From contig NZ_AP025739.1 in assembly GCF_003574315.2 (NCBI RefSeq), forward strand, positions 1,240,001 to 1,304,000: a stretch of 64,000 nucleotides of DNA. The letters are read 5' to 3'. The position numbers and the translations under genes were made by a program. The notes under the pieces were generated by a model, which was not told the origin of the DNA, did no database searches, and was given only the letters and a program-made list of their open reading frames with translations. This DNA comes from Capsulimonas corticalis (GTDB taxonomy: Bacteria > Armatimonadota > Armatimonadia > Armatimonadales > Capsulimonadaceae). The stretch's first letter is position 1; every line of letters begins with the position of its first letter. Below, one piece after another: positions 9,001 to 19,002 of the stretch.

Positions 9001-9708
9001 CCAGCGCAAGTCCACGATCAGCAGATTGGTCTCGATCGCCCGCAGCCGCGTCTTCAGCTTGATGTAGATCGCCGCCCGTTCGGCCTGCTCGCGCAGCGGC
9101 TCCAGGCGCCCGTCGATCTCGCCGATGATATCGCGCACGCGCTGCAAGTTCGTCTCGGTGGACTCCAGCTTGCGCATCGCCTCGCGCTTCTTCACGCGAT
9201 ACTTCTTGATGCCCGCCGCTTCTTCAAAGAGCCCGCGCCGGTCCTCGGGGTTGACCGACAGCACGGCGTCGATCTCGCTCTGGTTGACCAGCGAATACGC
9301 CTCGCGGCCGACGCCCGTGTCGAGAAACAGCTCGTAAATATCTTTGAGACGGCAGGGGACTTTGTTGAGGAAATACTCGCCGTCGCCCGTGCGATAGGCG
9401 CGCCGGGTGATGGTGACCTCATCGAACTTCACGGGGAGACCGCCGTCGGAGTTGTCGACGGTCAGCGACACCTCGGCCATTCCCATCGGGCGCCGCTTGT
9501 CGCTGCCCGAAAAGATCACATCCGTCGCGCGCGTTCCGCGCACGGCCGAGGCCTTCTGCTCGCCCAAAACCCACAGAATCGCGTCGGCGATATTGCTCTT
9601 GCCGGACCCATTGGGACCGACCACCGCCGTGACGCCTTCGGAGAACTCGATGAGGGTTTTGTCCGCGAACGTTTTGAAGCCCTGAAGTTGGAGGCGCTTG
9701 AGGTGCAT
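6061..9708 (-). CDS. smc: Chromosome segregation protein SMC
   Basis: 1215 residues from the ATG at 9706-9708, the usual SMC length; the family start motif (MHLKRLQLQGFKTFADKT) begins there, so 13 upstream codons are excluded. Walker A is GPNGSGKSN at residues 31-39. Long heptad coiled coils flank a central hinge of about 150 residues (from YHQGVRAVADARKRG to about LTGELISPNGAMSGGRQNG). The C-terminal head has the signature LSGGERALTAAALLFAFL and Walker B VVMDEVDAPLD. SMC is the ATPase of condensin, acting with ScpA/ScpB to organise and segregate the nucleoid. No scpA or scpB lies beside it. The tail after ISRVLSMQAP is a short Ala/Pro/Lys-rich extension. It is divergent from the small gene at 9883. 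Confidence 0.97.
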   Translation of the reverse strand: MHLKRLQLQGFKTFADKTLIEFSEGVTAVVGPNGSGKSNIADAILWVLGEQKASAVRGTRATDVIFSGSDKRRPMGMAEVSLTVDNSDGGLPVKFDEVTITRRAYRTGDGEYFLNKVPCRLKDIYELFLDTGVGREAYSLVNQSEIDAVLSVNPEDRRGLFEEAAGIKKYRVKKREAMRKLESTETNLQRVRDIIGEIDGRLEPLREQAERAAIYIKLKTRLRAIETNLLIVDLRWAENELAATRKARAAAQAKLAEQDAGNTQAQERSQVIGARLAEAERELETRRDEHQRALSQAERAESQRALAGQRAKGLESSLHLLAQELEGLLSRRTRLSTELDEIRKELEAAQETEKALRAQVGSQQGAGQGLTERIQQLTKQSERRRQESLALARQQAARQADLARAEARVAELESGLPTLKEEWERHAENARLRVAEVEASREAVTTTRAALAEADKAVADAQAARDAARLAVHTAQNALNGAQSKSVGVSTRLRTLQDLENAQEGYHQGVRAVADARKRGHLQGNFTVVADAFVAPPGYEVAFETALAGSLQDIITDSEADAKAAIDYLYQNRAGRATFLPLNRMRPHRDGLELGRAAAMPGVLGTALELVEFQPRYRAALETLMGRFFICETMDHALAASHVARGWNRIVTLTGELISPNGAMSGGRQNGRGAGQILGRKTEIAGLKADLAASEKELSARRDDVKAAEAAREAADRGLSEAQNARQAAQLAASEASRRVDFAGNEAKRSADQRDASARRMETSQSSLAQARAQAAAAAEALASAGVETAGVDDAMATETEEIRALTAERDALQGDLTAVRINLATESERVASLSRSLRAAQSELDQISVQHERKTNQSREAHAEHASLEGQTGDRDAESAEAVKARDIAKVRLEEQQVVREELRRQAGALGQEMRAQDAARAETAEILHKAELKEARLEVQRGQYAGRLLEEYEIDAEQAMAMPEDPEVTDGSPQEVGRLRREIKAMGEVNTAAVEEYEEVSTRHAFLTEQRADLDEGREKLLEAIREIDESTRGVFLETFHAVAKAFDELFTRLFRGGKTDLVLTNPADILETGIDIMVQPPGKKRQNLALLSGGERALTAAALLFAFLQVKPSPFVVMDEVDAPLDGANVERFSELLREFGVRSQFIIITHNPTTMEAAPLWYGVTMQEPGISRVLSMQAPPGLEDGPAAPANLKPKTSNGRRPKVAAEAAG

Positions 9709-9882
9709 TGCTCTGAGAATTATAGCAGAATCACAGAGAAGTGTCAAAGAGCAAGCAGGCGGGCGGCTTTATCAGGCGGAGCCGACGCGGCGATACGGAA
9801 AACATAGCGCATCGAACAAGCTCTCTCGGTCGCGACGCAATCCCGTTCATCCATAAGCGTGCGAAAGTCATGAGGTCCGACA

Positions 9883-10410
9883 ATGCGGTATCGAACACCG
9901 GAGCCGGGGCGGCTCCTCTCGTATTTGACACTGGCGGCGCTGCCGATACTGGCCCTGAGTCTGCTTTCATTCCATCGCCAGCTCCATTCCTCCACGCCGC
10001 TGCGCGGCGCAAACGCGCGATCGGGCCCGGCCAGCACGCTTGTGACCGGCGCATCCGTCGCGGCCCCGATTGTCGTCCTTGGGAATGGGCCGGGCGCATC
10101 CCACGTCCGCGCTCCCGGCGACGTCCAGATCGTGGACTCGCATGGCCGCGTCGTACTTTGCGCGAAGGAATCGAGACCCGGCCTCTTGTCAGCCGAGCGC
10201 GGGATATCGCTGATGAACACCGGGGCAGCCATTACGGTCGCCGGCCATTCGTTTCCGCTCCTCGTCGTGGGACTGTCGCGCGGCGCGGCGCTGTTCCCAG
10301 GCAAGGAGTATGCGCTGGAGCAGATGACCCGAAGCGCGCTTCAGCCGGGATACACGCTTCTCGAAATCGAAGCGCCCTCCGCGCCGCCCACCCCGCCGAA
10401 GCGCCGATAG
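9883..10410 (+). CDS. Hypothetical membrane-anchored protein
   Basis: 175 residues; GAGG lies 8 bases before the ATG. One hydrophobic segment (residues about 11-29, LLSYLTLAALPILALSLLSF) makes it a probable N-terminally anchored or secreted protein. The rest is a small beta-rich domain (DVQIVDSHGRVVLCA, ITVAGHSFPLLVVGL) ending in a Pro-rich tail. I do not recognise a family. The 174-base gap to smc carries divergent starts; the gene runs convergently into the AraC regulator with a 27-base gap. Base composition and the in-frame signal segment support it as a real gene, but the function is unknown. Confidence 0.55.
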   Translation: MRYRTPEPGRLLSYLTLAALPILALSLLSFHRQLHSSTPLRGANARSGPASTLVTGASVAAPIVVLGNGPGASHVRAPGDVQIVDSHGRVVLCAKESRPGLLSAERGISLMNTGAAITVAGHSFPLLVVGLSRGAALFPGKEYALEQMTRSALQPGYTLLEIEAPSAPPTPPKRR

Positions 10411-10437
10411 CGAGCGTCGATGCGGAAGATCGCGGCG

Positions 10438-11418
10438 TCAGACCTCGACTCTGTCGGCCGCCCGCAGGCGCTCGATATCGCGCATCGGCGGGTGGCCGAA
10501 GAAGCGTTTGTATTCGCGGCTGAAGTGCGACGTGTCTTCATAGCCCACGCGGAAGGCGGCGCTGGAAGCGTCCAGGTCCTCGCCGAGCAGCAGGCGGCGC
10601 GCCTCCTGAAGCCGCAGATTCTTCTGGAACTGCAAGGGGCTCATCGCGGTCACGGCCTTGAAATGCTCGTGGAAGCCAGAGGGGCTCATGCCGAGGTCGT
10701 GCGCCAGGCTCTCGATCCGGAGCGGCTTGTCGAAATCATGCCGCAAGCGCTCGATGGCGCGGGCGATGCGGTCGGTATGACCGCCCAGGACGGCGATATG
10801 CCGCAGCCGCGCGCCCTGATCGCCGGCGAGCAGGCGGAAGATGATCTCGCGGGTGATCAACGGCAGCAGAACCCGCGCCTCGGCCGGCGGGGCGTCCACG
10901 AGCCGCACGAGACGGACCGCGGCGTCCAGCAGGCCCGAGTCCAGCGGGCTCACGTTCATAGCGCGGACACGGTTGACATCTCTTCGAGGGGACGGGATCT
11001 CCGCTTCGAGCATGACGGACGCGACGGTCGCGGAATCGAGATTCAGACGCAGACTCAGGTACGGCCGCTCCGGCGACGCCTCCACAAGCTGGCTCACGGC
11101 GGGCAGCTCGACCGTCGCCAGAAAGTACTTGTAGGGATCGTATCGATAGCGTTCGTTCCCGAGAAGAATCTCCTTGGCGCCCTGCGCGATGACGCAGAAT
11201 GATGGCTGCGTCACGTTATGGTGCGGTCCCGCGATCGAAGACATCCGGTTCAGGCGCAGCCCCTTCACCGGCTCATCGGTTCCATCGATGGGAATGGCCC
11301 GCGCGATACGCTCCACCAGCTCCTCCCGATTGACCTTCTCCCTCAGCTCCGCATTGGGCTGCGTCCCATGGGACCGGTCCGTATCCTGATTGTTCCCCGC
11401 CTCGTTTATGAAATTCAT
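10438..11418 (-). CDS. AraC-family regulator (AraC_N type)
   Basis: 326 residues from the ATG at 11416-11418; a TTG 20 codons upstream would also stay open. Residues about 30-180 match the AraC_N effector domain (GPHHNVTQPSFCVIAQGAKEI). Residues about 215-315 hold the two helix-turn-helix motifs (IESLAHDLGMSPSGFHEHFK, then SAAFRVGYEDTSHFSREYKR). Regulators of this subgroup typically sit next to, and activate, aldo/keto reductase or short-chain dehydrogenase genes. Here the divergent neighbours are exactly an aldo/keto reductase, a cupin and an SDR, so control of that operon is the natural inference. The 205-base gap between them has a TTGACA at 11454-11459 but a weak -10. Confidence 0.9.
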   Translation of the reverse strand: MNFINEAGNNQDTDRSHGTQPNAELREKVNREELVERIARAIPIDGTDEPVKGLRLNRMSSIAGPHHNVTQPSFCVIAQGAKEILLGNERYRYDPYKYFLATVELPAVSQLVEASPERPYLSLRLNLDSATVASVMLEAEIPSPRRDVNRVRAMNVSPLDSGLLDAAVRLVRLVDAPPAEARVLLPLITREIIFRLLAGDQGARLRHIAVLGGHTDRIARAIERLRHDFDKPLRIESLAHDLGMSPSGFHEHFKAVTAMSPLQFQKNLRLQEARRLLLGEDLDASSAAFRVGYEDTSHFSREYKRFFGHPPMRDIERLRAADRVEV

Positions 11419-11524
11419 CGCCGCGCCTCGCTTTGCATTCGTCCAGCCACTTTTTGACAAATCTGGAGAATCGTTCAATCATTCCCGAGGAATGTTATAC
11501 CTCCGAGACCTCCCTATCGCGTAA

Positions 11525-12616
<1,092 letters not shown>

Positions 12617-12725
12617 GCGGCCGGGAGCGGATCGGCAACAGCCATATCGTTCGCGTTCGCACAGACAAAGCAATGGGCTAATCAAAGGCGACGGTCAACG
12701 ACACGATCGCACATAAGGAGAAAAG

Positions 12726-13136
12726 ATGGAGATCAAACGAAACGGATCCCGGCCTTCCGGCAAGGGGCCGGCGGATTATTTTACCGGGACAGTGCGGATC
12801 GATCCACTGTTCCAGGCCCCCCACCCGGCGCGCGCCGGCGGCGCGACCGTCACCTTTGAGCCGGGCGCGCGCACCGCGTGGCATACCCATCCGCTGGGCC
12901 AGACCCTGATTGTGACGGCCGGGCTTGGACGGGCGCAGCGTGAGGGCGGTCCGATCGAGGAGATCCGTCCGGGCGATGTCATCTGGTTCGCGCCGGGCGA
13001 GAAGCACTGGCACGGCGGATCGCCGACCACCGCCATGACGCACATCGCCATCGCCGAGCAGGTCAACGGCAGCCCCGTCGACTGGCTGGAGCATGTCACC
13101 GACGAACAGTACGACAATCAGGAACAGAAATCGTGA
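12726..13136 (+). CDS. Small cupin-domain protein
   Basis: 136 residues, a single cupin barrel. Cupin motif 1 is recognisable around residues 45-65 ([20 protein letters not shown], metal-binding His-x-His) and motif 2 around residues 82-98 ([18 protein letters not shown]). AAGGAG precedes the ATG. Such stand-alone cupins often accompany AKR and SDR genes in bacterial redox operons and may be dioxygenases, isomerases or carboxymuconolactone-type accessory enzymes. The reaction here is unknown. Its stop overlaps the GTG start of the SDR by four bases, indicating translational coupling. Confidence 0.88.
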   Translation: MEIKRNGSRPSGKGPADYFTGTVRIDPLFQAPHPARAGGATVTFEPGARTAWHTHPLGQTLIVTAGLGRAQREGGPIEEIRPGDVIWFAPGEKHWHGGSPTTAMTHIAIAEQVNGSPVDWLEHVTDEQYDNQEQKS

Positions 13137-13879
13137 CCAATAACATCGAAGGCAAGGTCGTTGTCATTACAGGCGCCAGCAGCGGACTGGGCGAGGCGGC
13201 CGCCCGTCTTCTTTCCGAGCAGGGCGCAACGGTTGTGCTGGGCGCGCGGCGCGCCGACCGTATTCAGGCGCTTGCGGAAGAGCTGAACGCCAAAGGCGGC
13301 AAGGCGCTCGCCCAGGCCACGGACGTTATCGATCGCGATCAGGTAAAGGCTCTGGTGGACTCCGCCGTGAGAACATACGGGCGTATCGACACGATCATCA
13401 ACAATGCCGGACTGATGCCGCAGTCGCTGCTGGAGGCGCTCAAGATCGACGAGTGGGACCGCATGATCGATGTGAACATCAAGGGCGTGCTCTACGGAAT
13501 CGCGGCGGCGCTGCCTTATATGAAAGAGCAAAAGTCCGGGCATATCATCAATGTCTCCTCGGTCGCCGGTCATAAAGTTCGCCCTGGAAGCTCGGTCTAT
13601 GCGGCGACCAAACACGCCGTACGCGCGCTTTCCGAAGGACTGCGCCAGGAAGTAAAGCCCTACAATATCCGAACGACGATCATCTCGCCCGGCGCGGTCG
13701 CCACAGAACTGCCCAGCACCATCACCGACACGGAAACCGCCGACAGAATCCAAAAGTTCTACAACGAGGTCGCGATTCCCGCCGACGCGTTCGCCCGAAC
13801 GGTTATCTTCGCCATGAGCCAGCCGGAAGATGTGGACATCAACGAAATCCTGTTCCGGCCCACTCGCCAGGAACTTTAA
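13133..13879 (+). CDS. Short-chain dehydrogenase/reductase (SDR)
   Basis: 248 residues with a GTG start inside a GTGA overlap with the cupin gene. Classical SDR features: Rossmann glycine motif TGASSGLG near the N terminus, the NNAG motif ([12 protein letters not shown]), the catalytic Ser in INVSSVAG, and Tyr-x3-Lys in VYAATKH. Length and motifs fit an NAD(P)-dependent cytoplasmic oxidoreductase. It is the last gene of the AKR-cupin-SDR operon under the divergent AraC-type regulator. Substrate unknown. Confidence 0.93.
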   Translation: MTNNIEGKVVVITGASSGLGEAAARLLSEQGATVVLGARRADRIQALAEELNAKGGKALAQATDVIDRDQVKALVDSAVRTYGRIDTIINNAGLMPQSLLEALKIDEWDRMIDVNIKGVLYGIAAALPYMKEQKSGHIINVSSVAGHKVRPGSSVYAATKHAVRALSEGLRQEVKPYNIRTTIISPGAVATELPSTITDTETADRIQKFYNEVAIPADAFARTVIFAMSQPEDVDINEILFRPTRQEL

Positions 13880-13932
13880 GCATCCCGATCCGACGATGCA
13901 AGCCGCTTCGTCTCATCTTCACGAACGAAAGA

Positions 13933-14790
13933 TCACGCATTCCGCCTCGGCGCTATCCGCCCCGCAACCTCGCGCAGGGTGGACGCCGCCGGCTCGGGAA
14001 TGCCCGTCGATGGATCCATCAGTACGGCGGAGGCGACTTCACGCCATCGGTCATGTCTTTGATCGAAATTGGTCAGTCCCAGAAGCCATTCCTCGGATTC
14101 CACTCGCCATATCTCAAGCCGCCCACGCGCTTCTTCCGCAATGACCCAATCCGCGAGCATCTGCAATTCCTTCGCATTGCTCCCCTTTTCGAATTGGGTC
14201 ACACGCAGCAGCAGAATCGCCATCGCAAAAAATGGATACTCATACTTGTCAGAGGACATACGCAAAGTCCGCCAATACAGTAAGCGCAGAGCATGATCCA
14301 CAGCATCTGCTCCCAACCGTAGAGCGCTGGCGATAAATTGGATCAGCGTATCATTCTCTTCCGTGATATAATCCTGACTTTCCACATCATCGGCCGCTCT
14401 TAACAGCACGGCGCAGGAGAAAAAACGTATCCAGTGGCCCCGCTCGCCGCGCGCTTGTGGTTTCCAGATAAGCCCGGCGCGGTTCATTTCATTGTTCGGC
14501 CCGAGGTTGTGCGGTTTCCACACAGGATCGTCAGGTTCAGACCATCGCCTCAGGTGTAGCGCCTCTCGGGGAAACCAAGGAAGTGGATCTGGAATCTTAT
14601 GTCCATCGCGGATTGGAACCAGTGCGGCAAAGTACTCCTCTTCGTTCAAGCCGTAATCGGCGTAGGCGATATCCCGAAGCATAGAGTCATCAATGATCGG
14701 CTTCAGCCATTCGAGCAGAGACGTACTGGATGGGGAAAGGCCTTGGAGCAGAGCTTCTATTGTGGGATCTATCATTATTCTCTCTTCCAT
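13933..14790 (-). CDS. Hypothetical protein
   Basis: 285 residues, acidic, with no signal peptide or membrane segment, so probably cytoplasmic. Mostly helical, with many Trp and Arg residues (WKPQARGERGHWIRFFSCAVLL, YWRTLRMSSDKYEYPFFAMA). I recognise no family. The overall look, a soluble alpha-helical protein with alternating Trp/Glu patches and no catalytic motif, resembles immunity-type or SMI1/KNR4-like orphan proteins, but nothing decisive is visible and no toxin gene lies next to it. An in-frame ATG five codons downstream is an alternative start. The 55-base gap to the gene at 14846, on the same strand, allows co-transcription. Confidence 0.7.
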   Translation of the reverse strand: MEERIMIDPTIEALLQGLSPSSTSLLEWLKPIIDDSMLRDIAYADYGLNEEEYFAALVPIRDGHKIPDPLPWFPREALHLRRWSEPDDPVWKPHNLGPNNEMNRAGLIWKPQARGERGHWIRFFSCAVLLRAADDVESQDYITEENDTLIQFIASALRLGADAVDHALRLLYWRTLRMSSDKYEYPFFAMAILLLRVTQFEKGSNAKELQMLADWVIAEEARGRLEIWRVESEEWLLGLTNFDQRHDRWREVASAVLMDPSTGIPEPAASTLREVAGRIAPRRNA

Positions 14791-14845
14791 GACATCGATA
14801 ACGGTGGGAATTTATGTTTCGAGTTGAGAAGATCTTCGTATATTC

Positions 14846-15400
14846 TCAGGAGAGAAGCGAGTGGAGATAAGCGGCCGATCCTATCAGCGTGCTGACTGTT
14901 ACCCAGACCCATCCGTTTGTCCGCGCCGACGACTTCTGGCTCATTACCAGGTAAAAGCTCAGGATGAAGGATAGCAATCCGCACAGAGTGGCTAAATCCG
15001 TCTGCCCCGTGCAGAAGAGAAGGACGCCCAAGCCTGTGGCGATCCACATCGCATAGGCAAAGGGCATGCCGGCTCTGCGCTGGGCTTCCTGATCCTGCAG
15101 GGGTTCTTCGCTTCGAGTCTCCGGAGCAATCAAAGGGTGAGGAATATCCCAGAGGGAGCCGCTCTGCGTACGGCGTAGCGCATTGCGCTGACATGCAATG
15201 CAGGCGGTTTCTCCCGCCCGCACCAGGGCTCCGCAACAGATGCAGGAGGGACGGATGACTGACAACACCTTTTTGATTCGCGGCTTTGCGGCCCGGTTCT
15301 TACCGCAGCACGGGCATTTCAAATCAGCCGGCTCCATGGGATTGCCGCATCCGGAGCAACGGATCAAACTTATTGCGGAATCGTTGGAACGGAACGTCAT
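14846..15400 (-). CDS. Zinc-ribbon membrane protein, hypothetical
   Basis: 184 residues from the ATG at 15398-15400, preceded by GAGGTGA. The N-terminal half has two treble-clef or zinc-ribbon pairs: CSGCGNPMEPADLKCPCCGK, then CICCGALVRAGETACIAC. These are followed by a low-complexity linker and a C-terminal membrane part with about three hydrophobic segments (MWIATGLGVLLFC, LATLCGLLSFILSFYLVM, VWVTVSTLIGSAAYL). This layout is common in bacterial zinc-ribbon membrane proteins of unknown role. It sits upstream of, and probably with, the hypothetical gene at 13933. Confidence 0.8.
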   Translation of the reverse strand: MTFRSNDSAISLIRCSGCGNPMEPADLKCPCCGKNRAAKPRIKKVLSVIRPSCICCGALVRAGETACIACQRNALRRTQSGSLWDIPHPLIAPETRSEEPLQDQEAQRRAGMPFAYAMWIATGLGVLLFCTGQTDLATLCGLLSFILSFYLVMSQKSSARTNGWVWVTVSTLIGSAAYLHSLLS

Positions 15401-15536
15401 TTCGCCAATCACCTCATGGGCATCCCCGCGCGGAAGCATATGGACAAGGCGGATTCTACCTCGAAACCGACGATTCCGTTTGTACGGACGCAGACACACT
15501 ACTCTCAGTCAACACACCAAAATAAAATGACAGATA

Positions 15537-15564
15537 TTGACTTTTGTCATCACGCGGGTATAAT
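15537..15564 (+). promoter_or_regulatory. Sigma70-type promoter of aldo/keto reductase 2
   Basis: TTGACT (15537-15542), 16-base spacer, TATAAT (15559-15564), then GGAGG and the ATG at 15595. A short untranslated leader is expected. Confidence 0.7.
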
Positions 15565-15594
15565 ATCCCTATTCTTGCCTTGGAGGATCACACA

Positions 15595-16584
15595 ATGCAA
15601 ACGCGACAGCTGGGAAAAAGCGGACTCGTCGTTTCGGCGGAGGGTCTGGGATGCATGGGCATGTCGGAGTTTTATGGGGCGACGGATGATGCGCAGTCCA
15701 CGGAGACTCTGCGCCGCGCTCTGGATCTGGGCGTGACGTTTTTTGATACGGCGGATATGTACGGCGTCGGGCGAAATGAAACGCTGGTGGGGAACGCGCT
15801 TCGGGCGAAGCGCGATCAGGTGGTGATCGCCACCAAGTTCGGCAACAAGCGTGCGCCGGACGGGTCGCGCCTGGGAATTGACGGCTCGCCGCAGTACGTG
15901 CGGGAGGCGTGCGACGCCAGCCTGAAGCGGCTCGGCGTCGATACGATCGATCTTTATTATCAGCACCGCGTGGACCCCAAGACGCCGATTGAGGACACCG
16001 TCGGCGCGATGGCCGAACTGGTGACGGCGGGCAAGGTCCGCTATCTGGGGCTTTCGGAGGCGAGCGCCGCGACAATCCGGCGCGCCCACGCCGTCCATCC
16101 GATCGCAGCTCTGCAAACCGAGTATTCGCTCTGGACCCGCGACGTCGAAGCCGACATTTTGCCGACCGTACGCGAGCTGGGAATCGGTTTCGTTCCCTAC
16201 AGTCCGCTCGGGCGCGGCTTCCTCACCGGCACGATCAAAGACACCAGCAGCTTCGGCGCCGACGACTTCCGCGCGACCCGCTCGCCGCGTTTCCAGGGCG
16301 AGAACTTCGACCGCAACCTGGGGATCGTCGAACAGATCGAAGCGCTCGCCAAAGAAAAGGGCGTTACGTCCGGACAGATCGCCCTTGCCTGGGTGCTGGC
16401 GCAGGGTTCGGACATCGTCCCGATCCCCGGCACGCGACGGATCCCCTATCTCGAAGAGAATCTCAAAGCGCTGGAGGTCACGCTGACTCCGGACGATCTG
16501 GCCCGCATCGACAAAATCGCGCCGCTGGGCGTGGCGGCGGGAACGCGCTACGAGGAATCGGGAATGACGGCGGTGAATATCTAA
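15595..16584 (+). CDS. Aldo/keto reductase
   Basis: 329 residues. The ATG at 15595 has GGAGG upstream and begins [23 protein letters not shown] catalytic residues: Asp and Tyr in FFDTADMYG, Lys in IATKFGNK, His in YQHRVDP; cofactor motif [16 protein letters not shown]. It is a clear paralogue of the reductase at 11624 but has its own near-consensus promoter and no adjacent AraC gene. It is followed after 25 bases by a secreted glycosidase-like gene on the same strand, so the two may be co-transcribed. Substrate unknown. Confidence 0.93.
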   Translation: MQTRQLGKSGLVVSAEGLGCMGMSEFYGATDDAQSTETLRRALDLGVTFFDTADMYGVGRNETLVGNALRAKRDQVVIATKFGNKRAPDGSRLGIDGSPQYVREACDASLKRLGVDTIDLYYQHRVDPKTPIEDTVGAMAELVTAGKVRYLGLSEASAATIRRAHAVHPIAALQTEYSLWTRDVEADILPTVRELGIGFVPYSPLGRGFLTGTIKDTSSFGADDFRATRSPRFQGENFDRNLGIVEQIEALAKEKGVTSGQIALAWVLAQGSDIVPIPGTRRIPYLEENLKALEVTLTPDDLARIDKIAPLGVAAGTRYEESGMTAVNI

Positions 16585-16609
16585 CGCAACACGTTTCGCG
16601 AGGTATTCC

Positions 16610-18451
16610 ATGACCCATCGCCGCCTTCGGCCGCCGCACTTCGCGGCGGCCACTTTCGCCGCTGCTCTGACGCTCTCTTTGGCGAGCGCCCAGGCGCAAA
16701 ATACGCCCATCCTGCCGCTCGCCACGGCGGACTGGACCGCGACCGACGCGCTTGGCCGCACCCTCCCCTCTTACGCGCAGACCGGCGGCCCGAAGGCGAA
16801 CCGATGGGTAGGAATCTTCTACTGGCAGTGGCATAGCGACGATCGCTATCTCCCGCAGTACGACATGACGGAGTTCCTGAAGTCGCACCCGCGCTTCATG
16901 GATTTTCAGGCGCATCCCGCCGGCGGCCCCGACTTCCCCACCTACTACTGGGGGCAGCCTCTCTTCGGCTACTATCGCTCCACCGATCCCTGGGTGATCC
17001 GCAAGCATCTCGTGATGCTTGCCGACGCCGGCGTGGACTTTCTCTTTCTCGACTACACCAACGGCAGCGTCTACGACAAAGAATTGCAGGCGTTTATGGG
17101 TGTGGCGCGCGATCTCAAATCGCGCGGCGTCGCCGTCCCCAAATTGGTCTTCTTCCTGAACTCCGAGCCCGAATGGAAGATCGAATCGCTCTACAATCAC
17201 TGGTACAAGCCCGGCAAGTACGACGATATGTGGTTCCGCTGGCGGGGCAAACCGCTGATGATGTCGCCGATGCCGACGGATGAAACGAAGTTCCGCGAGA
17301 AGTCGCCGCTGGCCGACATCCAAAATTACTTCACGTGGCGGCCGACGTGGGCGTTTCAGGACGCCGCCAAGGAGCCGACCAAGTGGCGTTTTCTGGAGGA
17401 GTTCCATAACGGAAAGGCGCAGCGCCCCGCGTTAGGCCCCGACGGTAAGATCGAGCAGATGGTGGTCAGCAAGTCGATGGGGGGGCCGCTGTGGGACAAC
17501 ATGAAAACCGGCGGCGTCAGCGCAAAGCCCGGCCATATTCCCTCCTACGACGATCAATGGACTTCCAAGGAAAACGCACGCGGGATCTTCTTTCAGGCGC
17601 AGTGGGATAACGCCCACAAGGTCAAAGCCCCGATCCTGCTCGTCACCGGCTGGAATGAGTGGACGGCCTCGGTGTGGGAGACTCCGGGCGTCGTGATGCT
17701 GGGGAGAAAAACGGCGGCGGGCCAGGGACATATCGTCGACGAGTTCAACAGGGACTTCAACCGCGACTTAGAACCGATGCGCGGCGGCTACGGCGACGAT
17801 TACTACTGGCAGCTCGTCGCCAACATGCGCCTCTACAAAGGGATGGAGCCGCCCCAGAAGCCCTCCGCCCCGCAAACGATCCGCCTCACCGGCCCGATCA
17901 CGCAGTGGAGCGCCGTGCGCCCGCTCTACAAGGATGCGCCCAACGACACCGCCACGCGCGATTTCGACGGCGCTCCCAAGAACACGCACTATACGGACAG
18001 CAGCGCCCGCAACGACATCGCCTTGGCGCAAGTCGCGCGCGACAGCAAGAACGTCTACTTCCACGTTCGCACGGCGAACACACTCAGCGCGCCCGCCGGC
18101 AAAAGCTGGATGATCCTGCTGATCGATTCCGACCACAACCCCAAAACCGGTTGGAACGGTTACGACTATCTCATCAACCGCAATCGAACCAATGGAGAAT
18201 GCACGATCGAACGCAATGTCGGCGGCGTCTGGAAATGGAGCGCCGTCGGCTCGGCTCCGATTCACTGGAGCGGCCGGGACCTCACCCTCGCCATCCCGCG
18301 CAAAGCTCTCGGCCTCGGCCCCCGTCAGCCTGTAAACCTCAACTTCAAATGGGCCGACAACATCCCCGAAACGCCCAATATCATGGACTTCTTCAGCAAA
18401 GGCGATGTCGCGCCCGACACTCGGTTCAGCTATCGGTACGCCGGCAACTAG
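16610..18451 (+). CDS. Secreted glycoside-hydrolase-like protein with C-terminal CBM9-like domain
   Basis: 613 residues with a Sec signal peptide (cleavage after about LASAQAQ, residue 30). Residues about 55-400 look like a TIM barrel of the GH99/GH71 kind: VGIFYWQWHSDD, then LADAGVDFLFLDYTNG, then a late WNEWTASVWETPG motif in the place where such enzymes bind at strand 8. Residues about 425-610 form a beta-sandwich resembling CBM9/DOMON domains (ARDSKNVYFHVRTANT, ILLIDSDHNPKTGWNGYDYL). It probably degrades an external polysaccharide; the exact family is inference. The last 26 bases overlap the convergent gene at 18426. Confidence 0.78.
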   Translation: MTHRRLRPPHFAAATFAAALTLSLASAQAQNTPILPLATADWTATDALGRTLPSYAQTGGPKANRWVGIFYWQWHSDDRYLPQYDMTEFLKSHPRFMDFQAHPAGGPDFPTYYWGQPLFGYYRSTDPWVIRKHLVMLADAGVDFLFLDYTNGSVYDKELQAFMGVARDLKSRGVAVPKLVFFLNSEPEWKIESLYNHWYKPGKYDDMWFRWRGKPLMMSPMPTDETKFREKSPLADIQNYFTWRPTWAFQDAAKEPTKWRFLEEFHNGKAQRPALGPDGKIEQMVVSKSMGGPLWDNMKTGGVSAKPGHIPSYDDQWTSKENARGIFFQAQWDNAHKVKAPILLVTGWNEWTASVWETPGVVMLGRKTAAGQGHIVDEFNRDFNRDLEPMRGGYGDDYYWQLVANMRLYKGMEPPQKPSAPQTIRLTGPITQWSAVRPLYKDAPNDTATRDFDGAPKNTHYTDSSARNDIALAQVARDSKNVYFHVRTANTLSAPAGKSWMILLIDSDHNPKTGWNGYDYLINRNRTNGECTIERNVGGVWKWSAVGSAPIHWSGRDLTLAIPRKALGLGPRQPVNLNFKWADNIPETPNIMDFFSKGDVAPDTRFSYRYAGN

Positions 18452-18971
18452 CATGCGGCTGCGGAACGTGCTGAATTTCCACACGGTCAGCGGCTACAGA
18501 AAACTCAGCATTCAGAAGCAGCGCTCGGTATTCGAACGCTGCTTCTGGATGCAAATCCATCTCTTCGTAAAGCCACCATTCATCCAGCATTGCGTCCAAT
18601 CCGACAACGCTTTGCACGCCATGGAACGTTAATGTCACATCGCCAATTGGCTCACAGACGCCGCCACGCGTATCCAGCAAGATCTGGAGCGTTTTCCCAT
18701 CGAAGTGGACATTCTTGACAATTCCGTCGTGAAATGTCGTTAGCGCCAAATTTAGAGCATCATCGCTCAAGCGTGGTTTGATTTCCTCGAAATGCGTCCG
18801 CAAGGCGATACTTGCAGCTTTCCAGGCTTCTACTGCTGCGGTTCGCCCACTCGCCACGCACGCTTCTTCCCATGCCGCCTCCGCATCTTCCGCTGTTAAG
18901 TTCTCACTCGGTTCAAATTCCGGCTGGCTATCCTGGAGCCACTGGTACAGATCGCGTGTAAAGAACTTCAA
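18426..18971 (-). CDS. DUF4085 family protein
   Basis: 181 residues, cytoplasmic, no signal peptide. The start MKFFTRDLYQWLQDSQPEFE and the later DALNLALTTFHDGIVKNVHF match what I remember of the DUF4085 family, whose function is unknown. The C-terminal part is a compact alpha/beta region (LEWWLYEEMDLH-like, then ALLLNAEFSVAADRVEIQHV). Its 3' end overlaps the convergent glycosidase-like gene by 26 bases. The family assignment comes from memory of the N-terminal motif. Confidence 0.75.
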   Translation of the reverse strand: MKFFTRDLYQWLQDSQPEFEPSENLTAEDAEAAWEEACVASGRTAAVEAWKAASIALRTHFEEIKPRLSDDALNLALTTFHDGIVKNVHFDGKTLQILLDTRGGVCEPIGDVTLTFHGVQSVVGLDAMLDEWWLYEEMDLHPEAAFEYRALLLNAEFSVAADRVEIQHVPQPHASCRRTDS

Positions 18972-19002
18972 TGGTTGCTTCTCCTAAAGAGCCTCGAAAG
19001 AA

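Noticed and set aside
13933-15400. Possible toxin-immunity or defence pair
   Set aside because: Neither protein shows nuclease, pore-forming or immunity motifs, and no toxin gene is adjacent.
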